NCBI RefSeq assembly: GCF_007827955.1
Contig: NZ_VITR01000002.1
Coordinates: forward strand, 62,001-126,000
DNA from: Nitrospirillum pindoramense
Lineage (GTDB): Bacteria > Pseudomonadota > Alphaproteobacteria > Azospirillales > Azospirillaceae
Reading direction: 5' to 3'
DNA length: 64,000 nucleotides
Numbering within the stretch: position 1 is the first letter of the stretch; each line of letters starts with the position of its first letter. The position numbers and the translations under genes were made by a program. Positions 18,967 through 25,924 of the stretch are shown piece after piece. A model generated the notes under the pieces. That model made no database searches and was not told the DNA's origin. It worked only from the letters and a program-made list of their open reading frames with translations.

Positions 18967-20010
18967 GTGGCCAAATCCACCCCCGTCAAGAAATCCAAGG
19001 TCCCGCCCGCGGTGACGCCCGCGCCCCAGCTGGAGCCCAAGCCGGAACCCAAGGTGCCGGGCGCGGCCCCCAACGTCACCCTGCGCTGGGACGGCGCCCG
19101 CATCAGCGAATGGAACGCCCTGCTGAAGCGGGTGCCGCGCAGCAGCCTGACGCAATGCTTCGGCTACGCCGCCGCCATGATGACGGTGGAGGGCTGGAAG
19201 CCGCGCCTGGGCATCTTCGAACGGGATGGGCAGCCCATCGGTCTGGTGCTGGTGCTGGAGAAGCGCCTGGCCCGCGCCGTGCGGGTGGCCAAGGTACATC
19301 GCGGCCCCCTACTGGTGCCGGAGGCGCAGGACTGGGGCACCGTGGGCGTGGTTTACCGCCTGCTGCGCCAGGCCTATCCCACCGGCCTGCTGCGCTGGCC
19401 CAGCGTGATCGCCGAGGTGCCGGCCGGACCCTTGGCCACCACGGCGCTGACATGGGCCGGCTGGCGTCATCAGCCGGGGCCCGGCTATCGGACCATCTGG
19501 CTGGACCTGACGCCGGATGAAGCCGCCTTGCGTGCCAAGCTGGACCCCAAGTGGCGCAACAAGCTGCGCCAAGGGGAGAAGTCCGGCCTGGTGGTGGAGG
19601 TGGACCGCGATGGCGCCACCCTGCCCTGGCTGCTGGAAAAGCACGAGGCCGACCGCAAGGAGCGCAAGTACCGCGCCGCCAGCACCAAGCTGCTGACCCG
19701 CCTGCGCACCGCCATGCACAAGGATGGCGACGTCCTGGTCCTGCGCGCCCTGCTGGAGGGGGAGCCGGTGGCGGGCATGCTGATCTTCGGCCACGGCGTG
19801 GCCGCGACCTACCAGGTGGGATGGAGCGGCCCGGAAGGCCGCCGCACCCGTGCCCACCATCTGCTGCTGTGGCGGGCCTGCCTGGAACTGAAGGCCCAGG
19901 GCCGCGTCGCCTTCGACCTGGGCGGCCTGACGCCGGACGTGGAGGGCATCAACACCTTCAAGCGCGGCCTGGGCGGGGAAGAGGCGGAACTGGCCGGCGT
20001 GTGGAACTAG
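18967..20010 (+). CDS. FemAB/GNAT-like acyltransferase (peptidoglycan bridge/cellulose-type fold)
   Basis: 347 aa if the GTG at 18967 (VAKSTPVKKSKVPP) is used; the frame is open upstream to 18901 but this overlaps the epmA promoter area. After a Pro/Lys-rich leader, the protein reads as a double GNAT fold: LTQCFGYAAAMMTVEGWKPRLGIFERDG, then LDLTPDEAALRAKLDPKWRNKLRQGEKSGL, typical of FemAB-like proteins, and the C-terminal FDLGGLTPDVEGINTFKRGLGGEEAEL. FemAB relatives add amino acids to lipid II or other acceptors using aminoacyl-tRNA; the alphaproteobacterial ones are uncharacterised. No signal peptide, so cytoplasmic. Confidence 0.8.
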   Translation: MAKSTPVKKSKVPPAVTPAPQLEPKPEPKVPGAAPNVTLRWDGARISEWNALLKRVPRSSLTQCFGYAAAMMTVEGWKPRLGIFERDGQPIGLVLVLEKRLARAVRVAKVHRGPLLVPEAQDWGTVGVVYRLLRQAYPTGLLRWPSVIAEVPAGPLATTALTWAGWRHQPGPGYRTIWLDLTPDEAALRAKLDPKWRNKLRQGEKSGLVVEVDRDGATLPWLLEKHEADRKERKYRAASTKLLTRLRTAMHKDGDVLVLRALLEGEPVAGMLIFGHGVAATYQVGWSGPEGRRTRAHHLLLWRACLELKAQGRVAFDLGGLTPDVEGINTFKRGLGGEEAELAGVWN

Positions 20011-20112
20011 AGCAGATCGCCCAAAGGTGGAACCGCCTTTGGGCGTGAAGCTGCTCGCGGGACAGACTCAGCGAGAGCTGGCTGCGTTTGGTTTTACGCA
20101 GCCAGCTCTCGC
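20010..20112. repeat. Two adjacent long hairpins between convergent genes
   Basis: First hairpin: CGCCCAAAGG/CCTTTGGGCG (20018-20027 with 20036-20045) inside GAGCAG/CTGCTC (20010-20015 with 20051-20056). Second: a perfect 17-bp stem, GCGAGAGCTGGCTGCGT (20071-20087) with its complement at 20096-20112, and an 8-base loop TTGGTTTT. Neither is followed by a T run on either strand, so they look more like a REP-type or mosaic repeat than a classic terminator, although a bidirectional stop between the two convergent genes is possible. Confidence 0.6.
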
Positions 20113-20187
20113 GTTTACAGTCCCTCAATCGCCGGCGACCGCGGGCGCGGTCTACAGCGGCGTGGGGCCCCCGCGCCGCTGCCCCTA

Positions 20188-21237
20188 TCACCGTTGGTCG
20201 AGCTTCAGCTCGATGCGGCGGTTGCGGGCGCGGACGTCGGGGGTGTCGCCCGGTTCCAGCGGCTGGAACTCACCGAAGCCGGTGGAGGCCAGGCGCTCCG
20301 GCGCCACGCCCTGCTGGATCAGGAACTTCACCACCGCCGTGGCGCGGGCGGAGGACAGTTCCCAGTTGCTGGCGAAGGCGGGGGTGTGGATGGGAACGGC
20401 ATCCGTATGGCCGTCCACCCGCAGGATCCAGTTCAGATCCTTGGGAAACTTCTTGGAGATGTCCAACAGGGTCTTGGCCAGGCTGGCCAGCTGCTTGCGG
20501 CCCCGGTCGCCCAGTTCGGCGCTGCCGCTGTCGAACAGCACCTCGGACTGGAAGACGAAGCGGTCGCCGACGATGCGGATGTCCGGCCGGTCGCCCAGCA
20601 CCTCGCGCAGCTTGCCGAAGAACTCGGAGCGATAGCGGGCCAGTTCCGCCACCTTGCCGGCGAGGGCGGCGTTCAGGCGCTTGCCCAGATCCACGATCTG
20701 GACCTGCTGTTCCTTGTCCTTCTGCTCCGACGCGGCCAGCGCGGCATTTAGTTGGGCAAGCTGCTGACGCAGCGCCGCCAACTGCTGGTTCAGCAGGTCC
20801 ACCTGCGCCTTGGCCTGGGCGCTGACGTTCTTCTCGTTATCCAGCTCCGCCTGCTTGACACCGGCGGCGTCGGTCAGGGCCTGCACTTGCGCCGCCAGAT
20901 CGTCCTTGGCCTTGCCCGCAGCGTCCAGATCCGCCTGCAACTGGGTGTTCTTGGCCAGCGACGCCTGCAACTGCTCCGTCAGGGCCGCCATGTCGGCGGT
21001 CAGCTTGGCCTTGTCCGCCTGCTCCATGGCCAGTTGGTCGGCCAGCAGGGCGATGCGGCTGTTCAGTTGGGCCAGCGCCTCATCCTTGCCGTGCAGCAGG
21101 GAGGTGAGCGCGAACTGCGACAGCACGAACACCATCAGCAGGAAGACGATGACCATGACCAGGGAGGACAGCGCGTCCACCCAACCGGGCCAGATGTCGA
21201 GATGGCGGCGCGAGGCCCGCCGGCCGATGCCCGCCAT
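20188..21237 (-). CDS. MotB-like stator protein: membrane anchor, coiled coil, OmpA domain
   Basis: 349 aa. Residues 13-45 (LDIWPGWVDALSSLVMVIVF...) are a single membrane segment with the conserved MotB-type Asp (D21). Residues ~50-190 form a long coiled coil (AQLNSRIALLADQLAMEQADKAKL, QLAALRQQLAQLNAALAAS). The C-terminal OmpA-like domain, RIVGDRFVFQSEVLFDSGSAELGDRGRKQL...VDGHTDAVPI...SSARATAVVKFLIQQGV, would bind peptidoglycan. Its partner at 21241 is MotA/ExbB-like. Not a flagellar MotB: no chemotaxis or flagellar genes are near, and the coiled coil is unusual. Starts 3 bases after the partner's stop. Confidence 0.88.
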   Translation of the reverse strand: MAGIGRRASRRHLDIWPGWVDALSSLVMVIVFLLMVFVLSQFALTSLLHGKDEALAQLNSRIALLADQLAMEQADKAKLTADMAALTEQLQASLAKNTQLQADLDAAGKAKDDLAAQVQALTDAAGVKQAELDNEKNVSAQAKAQVDLLNQQLAALRQQLAQLNAALAASEQKDKEQQVQIVDLGKRLNAALAGKVAELARYRSEFFGKLREVLGDRPDIRIVGDRFVFQSEVLFDSGSAELGDRGRKQLASLAKTLLDISKKFPKDLNWILRVDGHTDAVPIHTPAFASNWELSSARATAVVKFLIQQGVAPERLASTGFGEFQPLEPGDTPDVRARNRRIELKLDQR

Positions 21238-21240
21238 GGC

Positions 21241-22413
21241 TTAACGCTCCGCCCCTTCGCCCAGCGCCGCGATGGTGCGGGTCAGGATCTTGATCTCGGT
21301 GCGGATTTCCTGGGTGGACTGGACGCGGCCGGTGGCCACCTCCTCCACCAGACGGGCGAGGTAGAGGTCCAGGTTGCGCAGGTGGGCACGGCTGGCATCG
21401 TCCAAGCCGCCACCGCCAAGGCCCCCCGCCTGCCCCAGCTGGTCGGTCAGGCGCTGCAGCACGGGCCGCATCTCCATCTGACCTTCCGCCAGGCGTACCA
21501 TCAGCTGCTGTTCCGCCTTCATCTGGTCCGACAGGGTGGCCAGCCGCTCCGTCAGCGCCACCAGGTGGCTGTTGGCGTTGCGCCGGTTATCCTCCCCCTG
21601 CGCCATGGTGTATTGCAGCTTCTCGATGTTCTCGGCCGTCGTCTCCAGCAGGGCCTGGATGTAGGCCGGCACCGGCTGGTCGCCCGCCTCCACCAGGCCG
21701 CCACCGCCGATGCGGGTGGAGCCGGCCAGCCAATCCTCCAGATCCATGTAGAAGCGGTTCTGCGCCTGACCGGCCTGCAGCTCCAGGAAGCCCAGCACCA
21801 GGGACCCGGCCAGGCCGAACAGGCTGGCGCTGAAGGCCGTGCCCATGCCGGCCAGCGGGGCGGCCAAGCCCTGCTGCAGTTCGGAGAAGATGGCGACCGC
21901 GTCGCCGTTGCCCATCTTCAGGCCGGAGATGACGCCGCCGATGGTGGAGACGGTCTGCAAGAGGCCCCAAAAGGTGCCCAACAGGCCCAGGAAGATCATG
22001 AGGCCGATCAGATAGCGGCTGATCTCCCGGCTTTCGTCCAGGCGGGCACTGACGCCATCCAACAGGGACCGGGTGGCGATGGCCGACAGGTTGAGGCGGC
22101 TGCCCGCCATGCCCGCCGTGCCGCCGCGGCCGCGATCGCCCAGCATATGGGCCATGGGCGCCAGCAGGCGCGGCTGGGTGGAGGTGGCCCCGCCGCTGCG
22201 GAAGGTTTCCAGCCATTCGACCTCGGGCCGCAGCATCATGGCCTGGCGGAAGATGTAGAGGATGCCGATGGCCAGCGCCCCCAGGATCAAGCCGTTCAGG
22301 GCGGGATTGGCCATGAAGAACCGCTCCACCTGCGGGTAGAGCACCCCCATCACCGCGGCGATGGCCGCCAGGAACACACACATGCGGAACAGATAGGGGG
22401 TCGGGCGCGACAT
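21241..22413 (-). CDS. MotA/TolQ/ExbB-like proton-channel protein
   Basis: 390 aa. Two N-terminal membrane helices (LFRMCVFLAAIAAVMGVLY and LNGLILGALAIGILYIF), then a cytoplasmic part, then the paired helices of the family, LIGLMIFLGLLGTFWGLLQTVST and APLAGMGTAFSASLFGLAGSLVLGFLEL. The ~130-residue tail is mostly helical (AENIEKLQYTMAQGEDNRRN, LKAEQ-like and LRNLDLYLARLVEEVATGR). With the OmpA/MotB-like protein it should form a proton-driven stator that pulls on or rotates against the wall. Related pairs are widespread in alphaproteobacteria but not assigned a role that I know of. Confidence 0.85.
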   Translation of the reverse strand: MSRPTPYLFRMCVFLAAIAAVMGVLYPQVERFFMANPALNGLILGALAIGILYIFRQAMMLRPEVEWLETFRSGGATSTQPRLLAPMAHMLGDRGRGGTAGMAGSRLNLSAIATRSLLDGVSARLDESREISRYLIGLMIFLGLLGTFWGLLQTVSTIGGVISGLKMGNGDAVAIFSELQQGLAAPLAGMGTAFSASLFGLAGSLVLGFLELQAGQAQNRFYMDLEDWLAGSTRIGGGGLVEAGDQPVPAYIQALLETTAENIEKLQYTMAQGEDNRRNANSHLVALTERLATLSDQMKAEQQLMVRLAEGQMEMRPVLQRLTDQLGQAGGLGGGGLDDASRAHLRNLDLYLARLVEEVATGRVQSTQEIRTEIKILTRTIAALGEGAER

Positions 22414-22482
22414 TGTTTTCCTTTATCGCTGCGGCGGGTTGGCCCCGGACGGCTGCCACCGTCCCGGCCCGCGGGGACTGGC

Positions 22483-23367
22483 TCAGTGGATGAAGGTCAG
22501 CTCCACCCGGTCGAAGACCTCAGGCGGCAGGTCGGAGCCCTTGGCGGCCCCGCGCACGGCGTTCTTGTCGTCCTGGTCGCCATTGACGGACCCCATGGCG
22601 TACACCACCAGCCGCTCCTTGGGTACGCCCAAGGCCATCAGGCGGTCACGCACGGCGTTGGCACGGATGAGCGACAGGCGCCGGGCGGCGGCCTCCCGGT
22701 CCAGGGCCGGCAGCGGGGCATATGCCCGTATCTCCAGACGACGGTTGGGGTCCTGCCCCAGGCGTCCGGCGACAGCGGTCAAGGCCGCCTCCTGCTTCTT
22801 GTCCAGGGTGGTGGACCCGGCGGTGAAGGGCACGACCAGACGGTCCGCCGGGGTGGCGGGCGTGCCCTTGTCCACATGGGTGACGCCCCGTGGCCGGATG
22901 TCGGAAGTCACGGGCGGCTGGGCCCCCTCCGGTTCCGGCGTGCGGCCGGGGATGGGCGTCGCCTCCGGCTTGGTCAGCGCCTTCGGCATGTCGGGCACCG
23001 GCACCACCTTGGGCGTGGGCGCGGGCTTGGCCCGTTCGATGGTGGGCGTGCCCAGCTCGCCGGAACTGGGCGGGGTGGTCGCCTTGCCCGACTGGCTGTC
23101 GGTGGATTGGCCGGGAACGGCCGGCGCCGGCGCGGCCTTGGGCGCCTTATGCTGGGCGGCCTTCGGCTTCGGGGCGGGATGCGCCGCCGGCTCCTGCGGG
23201 CTGGATCCCTTTCCAGCGTCGACGGTTCCGCCCTGAGGAGCGCCTGTGGGAGAGGCGCCAGCGGCCGGAACATCGGTCGGGGAGGTCTGGGCATAGGCCG
23301 GAATCGCCAACAACGCGGCGGCCACAACAGCTAGAACGGGCACAGGGGGCATGGTGGGGCGACGCAT
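22483..23367 (-). CDS. OmpA-family periplasmic protein with Pro-rich linker
   Basis: 294 aa from ATG 23367 (MRRPTMPPVPVLAVVAAALLAIPAYAQ), a signal peptide cleaved near AYA-QT. Residues ~25-170 are a Pro/Lys/Ala-rich low-complexity linker (PKPKAAQHKAPKAAPAPAVPG). The C-terminus has an OmpA-like fold, LVVPFTAGSTTLDKKQEAALTAVAGRL...RRLEIRAYAPLPALDREAAARRLSLIRANAVRDRLMALGV, though the usual GHTD is replaced by RAYA, so peptidoglycan binding may be altered. It is the first gene of a three-gene minus-strand unit with the MotA- and MotB-like genes 70 bases downstream. Confidence 0.82.
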   Translation of the reverse strand: MRRPTMPPVPVLAVVAAALLAIPAYAQTSPTDVPAAGASPTGAPQGGTVDAGKGSSPQEPAAHPAPKPKAAQHKAPKAAPAPAVPGQSTDSQSGKATTPPSSGELGTPTIERAKPAPTPKVVPVPDMPKALTKPEATPIPGRTPEPEGAQPPVTSDIRPRGVTHVDKGTPATPADRLVVPFTAGSTTLDKKQEAALTAVAGRLGQDPNRRLEIRAYAPLPALDREAAARRLSLIRANAVRDRLMALGVPKERLVVYAMGSVNGDQDDKNAVRGAAKGSDLPPEVFDRVELTFIH

Positions 23368-23495
23368 ACGGGTAACGGCTTTCGGCAGGCTGACTAGACC
23401 TTGGAAATGTGGCCAATCCATGGTCCGCGCAACCTTTTTATCACCGCTTTGGCTCACCGGCCCTGTTTCATGACGCCGCCTGCCGCATCCCGTGC

Positions 23496-23529
23496 TTGAC
23501 GCCACCCCTTAATTTAGAATAATTCTAAG
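23496..23529 (+). promoter_or_regulatory. Fur-family-like (Irr/PerR-type) box over a predicted promoter of the glutathione peroxidase gene
   Basis: TTTAGAATAATTCTAAG at 23513-23529 is a perfect 15-bp palindrome (TTAGAATAATTCTAA). It fits the Irr iron-control element TTTAGAAnnnTTCTAAA in 16 of 17 positions and is close to the PerR box. TTGACG (23496-23501), 16 bases, AATAAT (23518-23523) form a promoter whose -10 lies inside the palindrome, so a bound repressor would block it. It sits between the divergent OmpA-like gene and gpx. Confidence 0.6.
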
Positions 23530-23596
23530 TCACTGATTAACACCGGCGGCCCATCCGGCGCCGCCCCACCAGACCATCGGTCAGGAGCCCACCCCC

Positions 23597-24106
23597 ATGC
23601 TGCCCCAGCCGCAGACCGCCGCCGCCCCTTCCGCCCACACGTTCACGTTCCAGCGTCTGGGCGGTCAAGGCGCCATCCCCCTGGCCGCCTTCGCCGGGCA
23701 GCCGGTTCTGGTGGTGAATACCGCCAGCAACTGCCGCTTCACCAACCAGTATGAGGATTTGCAGGCCCTGCACGCCAAGTACGGCCCCCGCGGCCTGGTG
23801 GTGCTGGGGGTGCCATCCAACGACTTCGGCAAGCAGGAACCCGGCTCCGCCTCGGAAATCGGCGCCTTCTGCCAGCGCAACTACGGCGTCGAGTTCACCA
23901 TGGCGGACAAGGAAGTGGTGGTGGGCGCCACGGCCCATCCGTTCTTCGGCTGGCTGGTGGATGTCGCCGGCGAGGACGCCGCCCCGCGCTGGAACTTCCA
24001 CAAGTACCTGCTGGGCAAGGATGGTCGCCTGGTCCGTTACTGGTCGTCCGTTTTCCGCCCGTCCAATGAGGCCATCATCCAGGCGGTGGAAACGGCCCTG
24101 GCCTGA
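23597..24106 (+). CDS. Glutathione peroxidase (cysteine type)
   Basis: 169 aa thiol peroxidase of the GPx fold. The catalytic region reads PVLVVNTASNCRFTNQYEDLQALHAKYG, the usual NVASxCGFTxQY with Cys in place of selenocysteine and Arg for the common Gly. The resolving/tetrad region GVPSNDFGKQEPGSASEIGAFC and WNFHKYLLGKDGRLV are present. It reduces hydrogen peroxide and organic hydroperoxides, usually with thioredoxin as reductant in this subgroup. AGGAG lies about 10 bases before the ATG. Likely controlled by the palindrome at 23513-23529. Confidence 0.95.
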   Translation: MLPQPQTAAAPSAHTFTFQRLGGQGAIPLAAFAGQPVLVVNTASNCRFTNQYEDLQALHAKYGPRGLVVLGVPSNDFGKQEPGSASEIGAFCQRNYGVEFTMADKEVVVGATAHPFFGWLVDVAGEDAAPRWNFHKYLLGKDGRLVRYWSSVFRPSNEAIIQAVETALA

Positions 24107-24135
24107 TCGCCCCTCCCGGAAGCGACTGAACCGTT

Positions 24136-24158
24136 CCCCGGCGCCACCGGCACCGGGG
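24136..24158. terminator. Hairpin between convergent gpx and mipA-type genes
   Basis: CCCCGG/CCGGGG stem with a CGCC-containing loop. There is no clear T run; it may stop both transcripts. Confidence 0.4.
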
Positions 24159-24168
24159 GGTGGCTTCG

Positions 24169-24993
24169 TCAGAAACGATAGCCCACCGCCGCGAAGGCGC
24201 GGGCGCTGGTGGCGGCGTAGGTCACCGGGCTGTCGGCCGCGTCGCCCAGCAAGCGCTTAACCGTCACGTCACCGGTCACGAACCAGTGGTCAGTGATGCG
24301 ATACCGGGCCAGGGCACCGGCGCTGACATCCTTGAAGCCGGCCCCAGCGCTGTAGGCGGCGAAACGGCTGGCGGCGGCCTGGGCCGGGGTGACGCCGAAA
24401 TAGGCTTGCATATAGCTGTCGCTGGCCCAGCTCACGCCGACATGGGGCGTCAGGGTCAGGCGCTCGGCCAGCTTCAGGGGCAGGCCGACACCACCGGTCA
24501 CCACCACGCCATCGTTCTGGTCCCCAGTGTACTTCACGGCGGACAGGTCAAGGCTGAGCCGCCCCAGCTGATAGGCGCCGAAGACCTTGAAGCCCAGGGA
24601 CTTGTCCACGTCGCCCATGCCCTTAAGCCGGTCGTCGCCGTTGTTGAACAAGCCGTTGCCCTTGCTGTCGTTACGGCCGGGGTCGAAGGTCAGGCCGGCG
24701 CCGACGCGGAAATCGCCATGGTGCCAATAGGCGCTGAGCCCCTCGGGTCCCATGGTCAGCATGTCGTTATAGCGGACGGTGAACAGCGGCACGGGGCTGG
24801 CCTGGTAACGGTCGCTGCCCTCGTACGTCGGGCGTACGGCCACGCCTGCACCGAGGCTGACGTCCCACACCGGTGCTGGCCAGACCGACGTTGGCTGGGC
24901 GGTTGCATCCTCGGCCATCGCCGGCGCGGCGAGCAGGGAGGCGACGGCGGTCACAAGGGTGGATACGGGAATGAGAATCTTGCGGGGAAACAT
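24169..24993 (-). CDS. MipA/OmpV family outer-membrane protein
   Basis: 274 aa from ATG 24993 (MFPRKILIPVSTLVTAVASLLAAPAMAE), a clean signal peptide cleaved at AMA-ED. The mature part is a beta-barrel: VWDVSLGAGVAVRPTYEGSDRYQASPVPLFTVRYND is the MipA/OmpV opening, with alternating strands to the terminal aromatic F (VGYRF). Members are scaffold or drug-linked porins induced through neighbouring two-component systems in several Proteobacteria. Here the response regulator starts divergently at 25196, with an inverted repeat between, so control by that pair is a fair inference. Confidence 0.9.
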   Translation of the reverse strand: MFPRKILIPVSTLVTAVASLLAAPAMAEDATAQPTSVWPAPVWDVSLGAGVAVRPTYEGSDRYQASPVPLFTVRYNDMLTMGPEGLSAYWHHGDFRVGAGLTFDPGRNDSKGNGLFNNGDDRLKGMGDVDKSLGFKVFGAYQLGRLSLDLSAVKYTGDQNDGVVVTGGVGLPLKLAERLTLTPHVGVSWASDSYMQAYFGVTPAQAAASRFAAYSAGAGFKDVSAGALARYRITDHWFVTGDVTVKRLLGDAADSPVTYAATSARAFAAVGYRF

Positions 24994-25124
24994 GGGCGCT
25001 TGGCCTCTCACAGGGGAAACGGCGTCCGGTGGCCGCCCCCAACCGCGCCGACCGCCAGGACGCTGGGATCGTGCCTTGCCAATCTTGGCGGCTGATGTCG
25101 TGTTTGCTGCGGCGGCGGCACAAT

Positions 25125-25162
25125 GTGTCCGGCCTGAAATAATTGGCCGGGACAACGGACAC
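25125..25162. promoter_or_regulatory. Inverted repeat between mipA-type gene and response regulator
   Basis: GTGTCCG (25125-25131) and CGGACAC (25156-25162), spaced by 24 bases that also hold GGCC...GGCC around AAATAATT. Its place between the divergent outer-membrane protein and its putative regulator suggests a regulator-binding site. Confidence 0.35.
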
Positions 25163-25195
25163 AGGCGCGGGGAAGGGGCGTGCTAGCATGCGGCC

Positions 25196-25924
25196 ATGAA
25201 CCTGACGCCGCCGCACTCCCCCACCCTGCTGATCGTCGACGACGATGAGGACATCCTGTCCCTGTTGACCCTGTTCTTCCAAAAGCACGGCTACAGCGTG
25301 CGCGTGGCGGAGGAAGGTGGGGGCATGCGCGCGGCCCTGGCGGCGGAGCCGGTGGATCTGGTGATCCTGGACGTCATGCTGCGCGGGGAGGATGGGTTCA
25401 GCCTGTGCCGTTCCCTGCGCACGGCGTCCCGCGTGCCGGTCATCATGCTGACCGCCATGGCCGACCATACCGACCGCGTCGTCGGGCTGGAGATCGGGGC
25501 GGACGACTACCTGACCAAGCCCTTCGACGCGCGCGAGCTGCTGGCCCGGGTCAAGGCCGTCCTGCGGCGAACCCATGACGGGGGCGGCGCGGTGGCCGAA
25601 ACCCGCCCCTGCCTGGGCTTCGCCGGCTGGCGACTGGACGTGGCGCGGCGCGAGCTACGGTCCGAGGACGGCACCCTGGTGCTGCTGTCGGGCGGGGAGT
25701 TCGACCTGCTGCTGGCCTTCGTGGAGCATCCGCAGCGCGTGCTGACCCGTGACCAGCTGCTGGATCTGGCGCGGGGGCTGAGCCACGGGGCCTATGACCG
25801 CAGCATCGACGTGCAGGTCAGCCGCCTGCGCCACAAGCTGGAGGACGACCCCAAGAATCCCGCCCTGATCCGCACCGTCCGCAACGGCGGCTACATCTTC
25901 ACACCCCAGGTGCGACGGCAATGA
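25196..25924 (+). CDS. OmpR-family response regulator
   Basis: 242 aa. Receiver domain residues 10-125 with acidic pocket VDDDED, phospho-acceptor Asp59 in LVILDVMLRGEDG, Thr in VIMLTAMAD and Lys in YLTKPFDARELLARVKAVLRR. A winged-helix DNA-binding domain follows: FAGWRLDVARRELRSEDGTLVLLSGGEFDLLLAFVEHPQRVLTRDQLLDLARG...YDRSIDVQVSRLRHKLEDDPKNPALIRTVRNGGYIF. It overlaps the kinase gene by 4 bases (ATGA). Probably controls the divergent MipA-type gene among others. Confidence 0.95.
   Translation: MNLTPPHSPTLLIVDDDEDILSLLTLFFQKHGYSVRVAEEGGGMRAALAAEPVDLVILDVMLRGEDGFSLCRSLRTASRVPVIMLTAMADHTDRVVGLEIGADDYLTKPFDARELLARVKAVLRRTHDGGGAVAETRPCLGFAGWRLDVARRELRSEDGTLVLLSGGEFDLLLAFVEHPQRVLTRDQLLDLARGLSHGAYDRSIDVQVSRLRHKLEDDPKNPALIRTVRNGGYIFTPQVRRQ

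Noticed and set aside
20188..22413. Zorya-like phage defence (ZorA/ZorB) from the MotA/MotB pair
   Set aside because: No ZorC, ZorD or ZorE-type gene is nearby, the channel protein lacks the very long ZorA tail, and the third gene is a secreted OmpA-family protein; the context is housekeeping.
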